Shown: positions 50,230-59,671, numbered from the stretch's first letter. The stretch: 64,000 bases of DNA from Gemmatimonas groenlandica (GCF_013004105.1 NZ_CP053085.1:1798001-1862000); one strand, 5' to 3'. The notes: generated by a model from the letters alone, not told the origin. Program-made: numbers and translations.

Positions 50230-50439
50230 CCCAAAGCCTCGGGGCGGGGCGGGAACAGCAGTGCCGGGCGGGAATAACAGACGGACACGTCTATGAAGAG
50301 TGTTCCCCGCCCAGACGTCGAGCAAGGGTCCACTTACTTACGCGGACCGGTGCTAGGGCGTTGCCGGAACGCCGCTTACGTTGCGAGTCGGGGTACGACT
50401 CATCCCCGTGCCGAACGTCTTCATCTCAGAGCAACTCGC

Positions 50440-51795
50440 ATGCCCCAGAGCAGCACCGCCGCCCCTTCCACCGGACCCACGCGTGGGTCCGAGCAATCTC
50501 TCGTACGGGCAGTCGGCGTCTGGGGGCTGGCGGCCGCCATCGCCAACGTCACGATCGGCGGTGGCATTTTCCGTCTCCCTGCCTCGGTGGCCGGCGCGCT
50601 GGGGGCGGCGGCACCGCTGGCGTATCTCGTGTGTGCGGTGGCCATGGGGCTGATCGTGATGTGCATCGCCGAGGCGGGCAGCCGCGTTTCGCTCACGGGT
50701 GGTCCCTACGCCTACGTCGAACTGGCGTTCGGCCCGTACTTCGGCTTCCAGGCCGGCGTGATGCTGTGGCTTCTCGGCACGTACGCGGTCGCCGCCGTGG
50801 CCACCGTGTACGCGGACAACGCGGCCACCCTCATCCCCGCGTTGGCCGGACCGATCCCGCGTGCGTCGCTCTTGATCGCCACCTTCGCCATCGTTGGCGG
50901 CGTGAACACGATCGGCGTGAGCCAGGGCAGCCGACTGAATCAGGTCACCACCGTCGCCAAGCTGGCCCCACTGCTTCTGCTCATCGCGGTAGGGGTGTTC
51001 TCCATCAAGGGCGAGAACCTCGCGATCACGACCGTGCCCGCCTCCGGGGACGTGCTCCGCGCCAGCATTGTCCTGATCTTCGCGTTCAGTGGGATCGAGA
51101 CGGCGCTCGTCCCGAGCGGTGAAGTGCAGAACCCGTCGCGCACCGTGCCGCGCGCCATCTTCGTGGCGATGATCGGCATCACGCTGTTGTATGTCGCTCT
51201 GCAGTATGTGGCGCAGGGCGTACTCGGCGCCTCCTTGGCCACGTCGGCCACACCGCTGGCCGATGCCGCCGGCGTCGTGCTCGGACCGTGGGGACGCACC
51301 TTGCTGCTGATCGGCGTGGTCGTTTCGACGTTTGGGTATCTTAGCGGAATGGCCTTGGCCGTGCCGCGCGCGCTCTACGCGTTCGCCCGCGACGGGTTCC
51401 TGCCGGCGCCGATTGCGACCGTGCATCCCACGTGGAAGACGCCGCACATCGCGATCGCCCTGCAGTTGGCGGTGACGTGCACACTGGCCATCACCAGCGG
51501 ATTCGGGCCACTGGCGATCATTGCCAACGTGGCCGCGTTGCTGGTGTACTTCGCCTGCGCGGTGGCCGCGCTGGAACTGCGCCGACGCAACGTGCAGTCG
51601 GGCGGCATCCCCTTCCGCGTCCCGGGTGCCGGCGTGGTGCCCATCCTCGCGTGCGTGGTGATCATCGGTCTGCTGACATCGATCACGCTGGCCGAATGGA
51701 CCAGCATTCTGGTCACCGCCGCCGTGGCGAGCGGACTGTACGTGCTGTCGTATCGCCATCGAGCCGCCAAGGCGAAGGCGGCCGCGACGGCATGA
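50440..51795 (+). CDS. APC-superfamily amino-acid permease
   Basis: Encodes 451 residues from the ATG at 50440. About twelve hydrophobic segments run through it. The first helix has the APC substrate motif (VTIGGGIFRLPASV, Gly-rich unwound helix) and helix 6 carries FAFSGIETALVPSGEVQNPSRTVPRAI by key parts FSGIETA and EVQNPSRTVPRAI. It should take up amino acids with protons, in the inner membrane; which amino acid is not clear. It is divergent from the DUF1592 gene (210-bp gap) and converges with the M20 peptidase gene, 10 bp away. Confidence 0.93.
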   Translation: MPQSSTAAPSTGPTRGSEQSLVRAVGVWGLAAAIANVTIGGGIFRLPASVAGALGAAAPLAYLVCAVAMGLIVMCIAEAGSRVSLTGGPYAYVELAFGPYFGFQAGVMLWLLGTYAVAAVATVYADNAATLIPALAGPIPRASLLIATFAIVGGVNTIGVSQGSRLNQVTTVAKLAPLLLLIAVGVFSIKGENLAITTVPASGDVLRASIVLIFAFSGIETALVPSGEVQNPSRTVPRAIFVAMIGITLLYVALQYVAQGVLGASLATSATPLADAAGVVLGPWGRTLLLIGVVVSTFGYLSGMALAVPRALYAFARDGFLPAPIATVHPTWKTPHIAIALQLAVTCTLAITSGFGPLAIIANVAALLVYFACAVAALELRRRNVQSGGIPFRVPGAGVVPILACVVIIGLLTSITLAEWTSILVTAAVASGLYVLSYRHRAAKAKAAATA

Positions 51796-51805
51796 CCGGG
51801 CTGGC

Positions 51806-53242
51806 TCAGCGCGCGGTGCCTGAGCCAGCCACGCGCTTCAGTGTGCGGAACAACATTTCCGTGCCCTGTCGCAACGACTCGACACTGACCCGCTCATCGT
51901 TGCCATGCATGCGGCGTAGCTCGTCGGTACTGATGGGATACGGGTAAATGCCGAACACCGGGATCCCGCGATTGCGCCACGCCGCAGCGTCGGTGCCGGC
52001 CTGAAAAAGGTACGGCGTCACCTCGGCCTCAGGCCATTCGGCCTTCGCCTCAGCTGCGAGCGCACGGTACAGGAGCGACGTATCTGGCGATGCCGGCGAG
52101 GCCGGCGCCAACGCGGTCGTCATCTTCACCGTCAGCAGTGGATCGTTGAACAGCTTCTCGAGCGTGCTGATGAGCACCGCCGGATCGCTGCCCGGAATGA
52201 GACGCACGTTGAGCGTGACGTCGGCCGAACCCGGAATGACGTTGCTGCGGAAGCCACCGGCCACGATCACCGGCGCAATTGTGTTGCGCATCAACGAGTG
52301 AATGAGCGGATCCCGCGAGAGCATCCGGTCGGCGGCATTCACCTGCGGCGGCGTGCCATTCAATAGCTGCGTGTAGAGGCGCGCCAGCTCGCCGGTGCTC
52401 GTCTTGGCCAGCGTCGCAAAATACTTTCGCGAGTCCGGCGTGAACTCGAGCGGCGTTTCGTAGCTCCCCAGCTTGGCCAGCGCACGGCCGACGGTGACGA
52501 GTGCGTTATCGGGCAGCGGCATCGACGCATGCGTGCTCGTGCCCTTGGCCGACAGCGTCACGCCCATCACACGCTTGTCCGAGGTGGAGATGCTCACGTA
52601 CTGCACGCGCCCGTCGTCACGCTTGATGATCCAACCGCCCTCGTTGAGCGCGAACTCGGCGTCCATCTTGTCCCAATGTTGGCGTGACAGCCACGTCGTA
52701 TTCATTGGCGCACCTTCTTCGTCGGCCTCGGCCAGAAAGATGATGTCGCGATCGAGCGGCACCTTGCGATCGGCCAGCAACATGGCGGCGCGCGCAAAAA
52801 CGGCGATGCCTCCCTTGAAGTCGATGGCGCCTCGCCCGTACACGGCTCCATCCTTGATCACGCCCGCGAACGGATCGACGCTCCATTTCTCACGCTCCAC
52901 CCCCACGACATCGGCGTGCGCCGCGAGCAGCAATGGCTTCTTCGATCCATTCCCTTTCAGGCGCGCGAAGAAGTGCACCTTGGCGGAGTCCGGTGTAGGG
53001 ATGATGTCGACCTGAAATCCTCGCGCGCGAAAGAGCGGCCCGAGAATGTCGGCAATCTGCTGCGTGTGCCCGGGCGGATTACTGCTGTTGGCGCGAATGA
53101 GTTGCGCCAGCAGGAGCGCCGTCGAATCGGCGGCCTGTGCCTGCGCCTGTGCCTGCGCCTGCGCGGGCGACGGCGTGGACGAGGTCAGCAGCATCGCCGC
53201 CAGCGAAGGGAGCGCAAGCGTACGGAGTACGGAGCGAATCAT
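51806..53242 (-). CDS. Secreted M20-family metallopeptidase
   Basis: Encodes 478 residues from the ATG at 53242. The signal (LRTLALPSLAAMLLTSSTPSPA) is followed by five AQ dipeptides from a 6-bp DNA repeat. The M20 metal motifs are clear: LLLAAHADVVGVE (His and Asp ligands), GRGAIDFKGG (bridging Asp) and FLAEADEEGAP (catalytic Glu and ligand Glu). A dimerisation or lid domain follows (VTLSAKGTSTHASMP). A late His is seen in RRMHGNDERV. The family includes carboxypeptidases and deacylases, here acting outside the cytoplasm. It is divergent from the cupredoxin gene, 102 bp away. Confidence 0.94.
   Translation of the reverse strand: MIRSVLRTLALPSLAAMLLTSSTPSPAQAQAQAQAQAADSTALLLAQLIRANSSNPPGHTQQIADILGPLFRARGFQVDIIPTPDSAKVHFFARLKGNGSKKPLLLAAHADVVGVEREKWSVDPFAGVIKDGAVYGRGAIDFKGGIAVFARAAMLLADRKVPLDRDIIFLAEADEEGAPMNTTWLSRQHWDKMDAEFALNEGGWIIKRDDGRVQYVSISTSDKRVMGVTLSAKGTSTHASMPLPDNALVTVGRALAKLGSYETPLEFTPDSRKYFATLAKTSTGELARLYTQLLNGTPPQVNAADRMLSRDPLIHSLMRNTIAPVIVAGGFRSNVIPGSADVTLNVRLIPGSDPAVLISTLEKLFNDPLLTVKMTTALAPASPASPDTSLLYRALAAEAKAEWPEAEVTPYLFQAGTDAAAWRNRGIPVFGIYPYPISTDELRRMHGNDERVSVESLRQGTEMLFRTLKRVAGSGTAR
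53133..53162. repeat. 6-bp tandem repeat at the signal-peptide end of the M20 peptidase
   Basis: The unit gcctgy occurs five times (gcctgt and gcctgc alternating, then gcctgc). It encodes an Ala-Gln repeat near the likely cleavage site. Confidence 0.9.
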
Positions 53243-53344
53243 GCAATAACCTCGGACCGACGGGACGGAGATGGTGGGCTTCGAAAAGCTACCGCAGCCG
53301 AGGTCGTCACGCCGCACAGTCGCCCACTTCTCCCGAGCATCGCC

Positions 53345-54133
53345 ATGTCCGATACGACGGTTCCGCGCCTTTCGTCGCTGGTCGATCGCCTCCTCGAGGA
53401 GGACTCGCCACCGTTTCATCGGTTGTACGCCGACGATCAGGCGGTGCTGGTACTCGATTCGACCGAGATCGTGCAGCCGGCACCAGCAGGATCGACGGAC
53501 CGCCGGGCGTTTCTGGCCCGCGCGTCCCTGTTGTCACTGGCGATTCCTGGCGTCGGGCCGGCGCTGGCCGCGTGCGCTCCGGCCGGCGATGCCGATTACG
53601 CCACGGCCAGTCGCGACACCGTCGGCTGGAGGGTGGCATCGACCGACAACTCCACCAGCCGATACGCCCCTCTCCTCCCACCCGAGACCGCCAGCGACCA
53701 ACTCGCGCGTCGCTGGTACGCGAGTGCGACGCCGGAGCGCACTGCGCCGGTGACCGTCAGGCTCACGAAAGAATTCGTGATCGTACAGACCGAGTTCTAT
53801 CTCGCGGACGCCGGGAATGGTACGCGCGCCTTCGACGATGCGACGATGAAGCCTCTGCGCCCCGACTTCGTGGCGTTCAGTGACCGTCATCATCAGTACA
53901 TGGACGCGCAAATACGCGTGACGGTGGGTGATTGCGTGCGCTTGTGGGTAGTGCCGGCCACGCCTGCCTATCCGTCGCACGTCCAGCGCGGCGTGCCGAG
54001 TGTCACCGCGCCGGGGGGCGGCGGCGCGGTGTTCGAGCTCGTGTGCGACGTCGCGGGCGAATTCCCGTTTGTGAATCACGGCTTCGGGCACGGACAAAAG
54101 GGCGCCATCGGCCTTCTGCTGGTCGATCCGTAG
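53345..54133 (+). CDS. Cupredoxin-domain protein with internal Tat-type lipoprotein signal
   Basis: Encodes 262 residues from the ATG at 53345. The first 50 residues look cytosolic (SSLVDRLLEEDSPPFHRLY). A twin-arginine motif DRRAF (52-56) then leads into SLLSLAIPGVGPALAAC with a lipobox Cys at 77. The C-terminal 140 residues resemble the second cupredoxin domain of copper nitrite reductases and multicopper oxidases (VTVGDCVRLWVVPATP, PGGGGAVFELVCDVAGEFPFVNHGFGHGQKGAIG by key parts). A lone His-rich end (NHGFGHG) may bind copper. The N-terminal extension before a Tat signal is odd. It may be an electron carrier or copper protein. Confidence 0.7.
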   Translation: MSDTTVPRLSSLVDRLLEEDSPPFHRLYADDQAVLVLDSTEIVQPAPAGSTDRRAFLARASLLSLAIPGVGPALAACAPAGDADYATASRDTVGWRVASTDNSTSRYAPLLPPETASDQLARRWYASATPERTAPVTVRLTKEFVIVQTEFYLADAGNGTRAFDDATMKPLRPDFVAFSDRHHQYMDAQIRVTVGDCVRLWVVPATPAYPSHVQRGVPSVTAPGGGGAVFELVCDVAGEFPFVNHGFGHGQKGAIGLLLVDP

Positions 54134-54196
54134 CCAGATCGCGCGCAACCGGCGTAGCTTCGCGTAGCGACAACGCGATCTCAACCGGAACTGCGC

Positions 54197-54595
54197 ATGA
54201 GCGACACCCCTGCCCCACTCGGCCGCATCAGCTGGACCGACCTCACCGTGCCCGACGCCACGGGGCTGCACGAGTTCTACACCAAGGTGACCGGCTGGAC
54301 GGCGATGCCGCTCAGCATGGGTGAGTACGACGACTACCTCATGCTCGGTGCCGACGGTGCTCCACAGGCTGGCCTGTGCCATGCACGTGGTGCGAACAGC
54401 GGCATTCCGCCGCAGTGGGTCGTGTACATCACCGTGTCGGGACTTGACGAGAAGTTGCGTGACGTCGTCGGACTGGGCGGCAAGATCGTGATGCCGGTGC
54501 GTAGCATGGGAAAGACTGGGCGGTATGCCATGATTCAGGATCCGGCCGGCGCCGTATGCGCGCTGTTCGAGACCGTCACGGCCGAGACGACGTAA
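54197..54595 (+). CDS. VOC-superfamily (glyoxalase-like) protein
   Basis: Encodes 132 residues from the ATG at 54197. It shows the VOC pattern of two beta-alpha-beta-beta-beta units: ISWTDLTVPDATGLHEFYTKVTGW, then YITVSGLDEKLRDVVGLGGKIVMPVR by key parts and MIQDPAGAVCALFE. VOC proteins are metal-dependent lyases, dioxygenases or resistance proteins; one or more of the usual metal ligands is not obvious here. It is cytosolic. It ends one base before the flavoprotein gene, so the two are probably co-translated. A broken relative is found at 43427. Confidence 0.85.
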   Translation: MSDTPAPLGRISWTDLTVPDATGLHEFYTKVTGWTAMPLSMGEYDDYLMLGADGAPQAGLCHARGANSGIPPQWVVYITVSGLDEKLRDVVGLGGKIVMPVRSMGKTGRYAMIQDPAGAVCALFETVTAETT

Positions 54596-54596
54596 G

Positions 54597-56141
54597 ATGC
54601 TGGTGCCGCCAACCGACTGGCCCTCCGACATTCCGCTGCTCCCGTTCGACGAAGCGAATGCGAAGCTGCTGCGCACCGTCGCGCCGAAAGGCTGGATCGC
54701 GCCGGTAACGAAGGATCGCTACCACCTCGTCGTGATCGGCGCCGGGACAGCGGGGCTCGTCAGCGCCGCGATCGCGGCCGGACTCGGTGCCCGCGTCGCG
54801 CTCATCGAGCGGCACATGTTCGGTGGTGACTGCCTCAACTTCGGGTGTGTGCCGTCCAAGGCCGTCATTCGAGCGGCCCGTGCGTGGCGCGAAGCCCGCA
54901 CGGCCGCGGCGCGGTTCGGCGGTCCTGGAGTTACCGACGACGGTGATTTCGGTGCGGTCATGGCCCGTATGCGCGGCTTACGCGCCGACATCAGCCCCGT
55001 CGACGGCGTGGAACGTTTCCGCTCGCTCGGCATCGATGTCTTCCTCGGCAATGCCGCCTTTACCGCACCCGATGCGATTACCGTGAACGACACGGTGCTC
55101 CGATTCCGTCGGGCGATCATCGCGACCGGCGCGCGGGCGGCGCGGCCGCCGATTCCCGGTCTCGCCGACACACCGTACGACACGAACGAATCGATCTTCT
55201 CGCTCACCGAGCGCCCCGCACGATTGATCGTGATTGGCGGTGGGCCGATCGGCACCGAGCTCGCTCAGTCGTTCGCCCGCTTTGGCAGCGCCGTGACGAT
55301 CGTACACGCGGATTCGCGCGTGCTGCCGCGTGATGACGCCGATGCCGCGACCGTGGTCGCCGCTTCACTCGAGGCGGATGGTGTGCGCCTGGTACACAAG
55401 TCCAGCGTCGAGCGCGTGTCGCACGATGGGCATCGGTTCACGGTGCATCTCTCGGGCGTCGGAGCGCCATCCGCGTTGGAGGCCGAACGACTGCTCGTCG
55501 CCACGGGGCGAACGCCGAACATCGACGGCCTCGGGCTCGACGTGGCGGGCATTCGCTTCACCCCCAAAGGGGTCACCGTCGACGATCGCCTGCGCACCTC
55601 GAATCCGCGGGTGTATGCGATCGGCGACGTGTCCTCCGCGCTCCAGTTTACGCACGTGGCTGATGCCCAGGCACGGCTGGTGGTGGCGAATGCGCTCTTC
55701 TTCGGCCTCGGCGGCGGGCGCGCCAGTGCGTTGGTCGTTCCGCGGGTCACGTATACCGACCCCGAGGTCGCCCAGGTGGGCATGACGGTCGACGAGGCCG
55801 CCGCGCAGGGGATGCGCATCGACACGATTCAGGTGAACCTCGAGGATAATGACCGGGCGCGTCTCGACGACGAACCCCACGGTTTCCTGAAGGTGCATCT
55901 GGCCGCCGGCACCGATCGCATCGTGGGCGCGACGCTCGTAGCCACGCATGCCGGCGAGATGATCGGCGAGATGGCCGTGGCCATCACCAACCGCATCGGA
56001 CTCGGCGCCGTTGGCAAAACGATCCACGCGTATCCCACGCAGGCCGAAGTGTTTCGGCGGGCGGCCGATGCGTGGCGTAAGCGGGCATTCACGTCGCGGG
56101 CACGGCAGTTCTTCGCGCTGTGGTTCCGCATGTTCACGTAA
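54597..56141 (+). CDS. Mercuric-reductase-like pyridine nucleotide-disulphide oxidoreductase
   Basis: Encodes 514 residues from the ATG at 54597. The FAD motif is VVIGAGTAGLVSAAIA, the redox-active disulphide is C79 and C84 in GGDCLNFGCVPSK, the NAD(P) motif is VIGGGPIGTELAQSFARFG, and the second FAD motif is VYAIGDVSSALQFTH. The C-terminal active-site segment is HAYPTQAE, with the base His. The extra N-terminal 40 residues (PPTDWPSDIPLLPFDEAN) match the mercuric-reductase-like group in cyanobacteria and others, which lack the HMA domain and the C-terminal Cys pair. It reduces an unknown acceptor. The tail is Arg/Phe-rich (FFALWFRMFT). Confidence 0.92.
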   Translation: MLVPPTDWPSDIPLLPFDEANAKLLRTVAPKGWIAPVTKDRYHLVVIGAGTAGLVSAAIAAGLGARVALIERHMFGGDCLNFGCVPSKAVIRAARAWREARTAAARFGGPGVTDDGDFGAVMARMRGLRADISPVDGVERFRSLGIDVFLGNAAFTAPDAITVNDTVLRFRRAIIATGARAARPPIPGLADTPYDTNESIFSLTERPARLIVIGGGPIGTELAQSFARFGSAVTIVHADSRVLPRDDADAATVVAASLEADGVRLVHKSSVERVSHDGHRFTVHLSGVGAPSALEAERLLVATGRTPNIDGLGLDVAGIRFTPKGVTVDDRLRTSNPRVYAIGDVSSALQFTHVADAQARLVVANALFFGLGGGRASALVVPRVTYTDPEVAQVGMTVDEAAAQGMRIDTIQVNLEDNDRARLDDEPHGFLKVHLAAGTDRIVGATLVATHAGEMIGEMAVAITNRIGLGAVGKTIHAYPTQAEVFRRAADAWRKRAFTSRARQFFALWFRMFT

Positions 56142-56211
56142 GCCGTGTTGTAAGCTTTTCGAACTTTCAGTCATTGGGGAGCGGGGATTTCTGTCAACTT
56201 CACCGAATCCG

Positions 56212-57306
56212 ATGCGAATGATCTCGCCGCTGTCTCTCCTGCTCGGCCTTGCGCTGGTCTGCCCCGTCGCGCTTTCCGCCCAGCCGCCCGCGTGGCGCCT
56301 CGCGCCGAGCCCCTCGGTCCGCATCGGGACTGCTGACAAGGCCGAGCTCTCGTTGGCCGCACCGGCCGGCGCCACACGACTGCCCAACGGCAACATCGTG
56401 GTAGGAGACTTGGCCGAGTACGCCCTCCGTGAATTCACGCCAGCGGGCGCGCTGGTGAAGCGATACGCCCGCAAGGGTGAAGGACCCGGTGAAGTCGGCT
56501 ATCTGGCGCCGCTGCTGCGTTGCGGAAGTGCGCTCGTGGCGAACGACATCACGGGCCCGCTGTCGGTGTTCACGCTCGACGGCCGCTTCCAGCGCGGATT
56601 CCGCTTTCCCACGCCCACGTATCGAATCGCATGCAACGCCGCCATGCAGTTCGTGGCCATGGGCTGGGCTTCGGATCGTGATATGAAGGCCGGCGCATAT
56701 CGCCCGAACGTGCGGTACTGGATCGCGCGGGCGGATACGAGCGCCGAGGTGCCACTCGGCACGATGCCCGCGGGCGACCGATGGCGCGAAGGCGGCGGCG
56801 ATGGGCCACTGCCGTTGGGTCGCGAGCCGCGCGTCGCCATCTCGGCTTCGCGGGCCTACGTCGCGCTGGGCGATCGACTTGAAGTGCTCGTGTTCGACCT
56901 CTCGGGCAAGGCCATGCCGCCCTTGTCCGCGCCGGTCACGCGCGTGCGCGTGACCAAGGCCGATGTAGACGCCGAGCGCGAACGGGAGATCGCCAAACTG
57001 GGAGAGCGTGCAAGGAAAATGGTCGAGCGGAGCTTCGCGACCACGACCATGCCGGACTTTCTCCCCGCCACACGCGATCTCTTGGTCGACGCGACCGGGC
57101 ACGTGTGGGTGCAGCACTATCCGAGAGCCTCGTCGACGACCGTGCCGTGGACCGTGTTTGCGCCCGACGGGAAAGTACGGGCCACGATCGCAATGCCAGT
57201 GGCGCTCGAGGTGTACGAGATCGGAACCGACTACGTGCTCGGTCGCTACATCGATCCAGAGGAACAGGTTCCTGAGGTGCGGCTGTACGCGTTGATCAGG
57301 CGGTAG
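56212..57306 (+). CDS. Secreted 6-bladed beta-propeller protein
   Basis: Encodes 364 residues from the ATG at 56212. The signal is ISPLSLLLGLALVCPVALSAQ. The first blade includes GEGPGEVGYL, a hallmark of the 6-bladed beta-propeller family PF17170. Further blades carry RLPNGNIVVGDLAEYAL and VDATGHVWVQHYP. A charged helix sits between blades (KADVDAEREREIAKLGERARKMVE by key part AEREREIAKLGERARKM). These are common in Bacteroidota and Gemmatimonadota, with unknown ligands. It stands 70 bp after the flavoprotein gene. The last 11 bases overlap a small minus-strand gene. Confidence 0.85.
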   Translation: MRMISPLSLLLGLALVCPVALSAQPPAWRLAPSPSVRIGTADKAELSLAAPAGATRLPNGNIVVGDLAEYALREFTPAGALVKRYARKGEGPGEVGYLAPLLRCGSALVANDITGPLSVFTLDGRFQRGFRFPTPTYRIACNAAMQFVAMGWASDRDMKAGAYRPNVRYWIARADTSAEVPLGTMPAGDRWREGGGDGPLPLGREPRVAISASRAYVALGDRLEVLVFDLSGKAMPPLSAPVTRVRVTKADVDAEREREIAKLGERARKMVERSFATTTMPDFLPATRDLLVDATGHVWVQHYPRASSTTVPWTVFAPDGKVRATIAMPVALEVYEIGTDYVLGRYIDPEEQVPEVRLYALIRR

Positions 57307-57451
57307 CGGCGCGGGCGAGCATCGACATCATGCTCAACAGCACCACACACGCGCCGAGCGTGATCGCGATGGACTTGGCGACAATGACGGCCATCGACGG
57401 ACGACGATAGTTCGCGGCACGCAGTGCGCGGCGCAGGAGCGGTGGCGACAT
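57296..57451 (-). CDS. Small membrane protein (51 residues)
   Basis: The start ATG at 57451 gives MSPPLLRRALRAANYRRPS, then one hydrophobic segment (AVIVAKSIAITLGACVVLLSMMSML) and a short tail. Basic residues before the segment suggest the N-terminus faces the cytoplasm. No family is recognised. It converges with the propeller gene, overlapping it by 11 bases. Small ORFs with a membrane helix can arise by chance, so this is tentative. Confidence 0.45.
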   Translation of the reverse strand: MSPPLLRRALRAANYRRPSMAVIVAKSIAITLGACVVLLSMMSMLARAATA

Positions 57452-57661
57452 GGACACGGTTTCCTCGCTGGAAGAGACAACCGTATGCTGTGGTCCATCA
57501 GTCTTTTTGGTGCACTCGCTACACGCGCGCGCTAGCATTTGGTGTTGAACGGCGCCGCGTCCGTGACAACGACGTGATGTCCGTCACGCGAATGCACGGC
57601 GACGAGGTGGAGCAACAAAAAGCCGACACCGAATCATCACCAGCACGTGGCGGCGTCCAAC

Positions 57662-58918
57662 TCAGCGCGGAAGGACGGCCACACCTAACGCAGCAGCGTG
57701 CGTAATCAGCATCTCGTCCTGCGTGTGCTGCGCGAGGGCCAGTCTCATCTCGCGTCGTGCCTCATCATCGTGGCCTGTGCGATACAGCGCCCACGCCACC
57801 AGATCGTGCCCGTACACATCCTGACGGTCGCGAAGCTCCCGCGTTGCACGCGCCAGCACCTGCTCGCGTTCGCTCGACGTACCATGATCCAGCAGGAAGA
57901 GCCCCCAGGCGCGGTGGATGACACCGGGCTGCTTGAGCGCGCTCACCGACATGGCGCGCGCATAGTACGCGGCCTGCGTCGTGTCGCCTTGGGCCGCGTA
58001 GGCGCGGCTGACGGCACCGAGCGTGGTCGGATCGAGCTGTACACCCGTGGCCCGATCACCGTACTCGATTGCCCGTGACCAGTCGCTCTGAGCGAGGGCC
58101 ACTCGTGAGAGCGCTCCCAACACGCGCACATCGTCCGGGTTTCGACGTAGGCCGTCTTGCAGCGCTGAATCGGCCGCCGCGAAGTTTCCGAGGCGCAGCT
58201 CCAGTTCACCCAACCGATAGTGAAACCACGCGACCTGCTCGCGCGGCAAGTCGTCGCGCTCGTCCACGTGTTTGATCGCGTTCTTGAGGAAGAGCCGAGC
58301 CATATCGGCGCGCCCGGTGACTTCATACCATCGGGCAAGTCGCGAACCGATCGTGAATTGCTGGCGATCGTAGTAGATGGCGCCGAAGTGCGTAGCGGCG
58401 GCGTCGTATTCGCCGAGTTCCAGTTCGATCTCGCCGAGCAGCGCAAGATGCGATGGAGTGGCCGGCTCCAGCGAATCCGCACGCGATGCCACCGCTCGCG
58501 CCTCGGCAAACGCGTGGCGCGCCATGAGCACGCTGGCCAGCAGTTCGAAGGCCTGCCCGTTACGCTGCCTACGCAAAGCAACCGATTCACGGGCCAACAG
58601 CTCAGCGCGCGCCAAATCCGTTACCGAGCCATTCGTGCGCGACCGCGAAAAGAGCAGTCCCGCCAGAGCGAGTCGGTCGTTGGAGCTCGCGGGATCGGTC
58701 GCAGCGCGCGCGGCATAAAATTCAATATTGCGATCGCGGATGTCGGCGTCGCTGACTGCCACAGTGGAGAACGCGACCAGTGGCTCACTCCGTATAACCG
58801 ACGAACGCGTCGCGAGACGACCATTCGCGACCGTGACCACGAGGACGGCGACGGCCACCACCAGGGATCCGGCGATCACCGTCATCCATGGCCTGTTCGA
58901 TTGCGTGCGGTAGGACAT
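57662..58918 (-). CDS. TPR-repeat protein, membrane-anchored or periplasmic
   Basis: Encodes 418 residues from the ATG at 58918. A single hydrophobic segment lies at 12-30 (WMTVIAGSLVVAVAVLVVTVA). About eight tetratricopeptide repeats follow (AFELLASVLMARHAFAEARAVASRADSL by key parts, HLALLGEIELELGEYDAAATHFG, YRLGELELRLGNFAAADSALQDGLRRNP by key parts). TPRs hold protein complexes together. It is the last gene of a leftward group after two DUF4331 halves. TPR proteins next to DUF4331 genes recur in my recollection of other genomes, which suggests a functional link. Confidence 0.85.
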   Translation of the reverse strand: MSYRTQSNRPWMTVIAGSLVVAVAVLVVTVANGRLATRSSVIRSEPLVAFSTVAVSDADIRDRNIEFYAARAATDPASSNDRLALAGLLFSRSRTNGSVTDLARAELLARESVALRRQRNGQAFELLASVLMARHAFAEARAVASRADSLEPATPSHLALLGEIELELGEYDAAATHFGAIYYDRQQFTIGSRLARWYEVTGRADMARLFLKNAIKHVDERDDLPREQVAWFHYRLGELELRLGNFAAADSALQDGLRRNPDDVRVLGALSRVALAQSDWSRAIEYGDRATGVQLDPTTLGAVSRAYAAQGDTTQAAYYARAMSVSALKQPGVIHRAWGLFLLDHGTSSEREQVLARATRELRDRQDVYGHDLVAWALYRTGHDDEARREMRLALAQHTQDEMLITHAAALGVAVLPR

Positions 58919-59014
58919 GGAGCGCTCCGTGAAGTGGCCGAGCCGCATCTGTCCGAAGCCGATCCGGACAGATGCGGGCCAATGTGCCGCGTGAACGGCG
59001 GGACGACCGAACGC

Positions 59015-59671
59015 CTACAGCGTCGGGCCAGCGAGATACGGGAACGTGCGAAGGAATGCCTTATCGTTGGCCGGCACGTTATCGGTGCACAACGGCAACT
59101 CGCCGTTGTTGCAGTAGGCTCCATCGGCGGTGATGATCTTGCCGAAGATCGCCGACAAGCCGGCGTCGACTACATCGTCCTTGAGGTTGCGTCCACCCCA
59201 TCCGTTCGCCAGCGCCCACGATAACCAACCCGAGGTCGACGGATTGCGCGACGACTCGACGATCAGCATGTCCGGATAGAGAACGGCGCCGAGCGTGTTG
59301 GCCACGACGGGCTGGTTGCCGCGGAACGCATTGATGAAGGCCAGACTCTGCGCGCCGAACTCGGCGGTGTTATACGGCTGCGTGCGATTGTATTTGTCGT
59401 GATTCGCCTTCACAATCGTGACTTCGCTGACCAGGGGATTGCCGAGAAATTCCACCTGCTCGTATACCGTATTCTCGTCCGCCGAATCGTCCTCGTCGTC
59501 GCCAACGTCGGCGCGGGCGGCTTCCTTGCTCTGGCTGGCCGACGGACCGGTGAGGCCTTGGTCCTGCGGGGTATCCTGGCAGGCACCGAGCGCTGCCGTG
59601 GAAGCAACGGCAAGCAGTAGCGCGGTGCGCTGCGTGAATCGAGCCGCGCGCGCGGCAGTGGTTCGCAACAT
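59015..59671 (-). CDS. DUF4331-like lipoprotein, C-terminal half only
   Basis: Encodes 218 residues from the ATG at 59671. The signal ends in a lipobox (VASTAALGAC). An acidic stretch follows (DVGDDEDDSADENT). The body begins QVEFLGNPLVSEVTIVKANHDKYNRTQPYN, in key form GNPLVSEV and DKYNRTQP, which corresponds to the C-terminal part of single-chain DUF4331 proteins. The N-terminal part is encoded by the separate gene immediately upstream (53-bp gap). Each has its own export signal, so the two halves probably meet outside the cytoplasm. Function of DUF4331 is unknown. Confidence 0.8.
   Translation of the reverse strand: MLRTTAARAARFTQRTALLLAVASTAALGACQDTPQDQGLTGPSASQSKEAARADVGDDEDDSADENTVYEQVEFLGNPLVSEVTIVKANHDKYNRTQPYNTAEFGAQSLAFINAFRGNQPVVANTLGAVLYPDMLIVESSRNPSTSGWLSWALANGWGGRNLKDDVVDAGLSAIFGKIITADGAYCNNGELPLCTDNVPANDKAFLRTFPYLAGPTL

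Noticed and set aside
57577-57705. Small plus-strand frame before the TPR gene
   Set aside because: Polar low-complexity translation, no ribosome-binding site, overlaps the end of the TPR gene.
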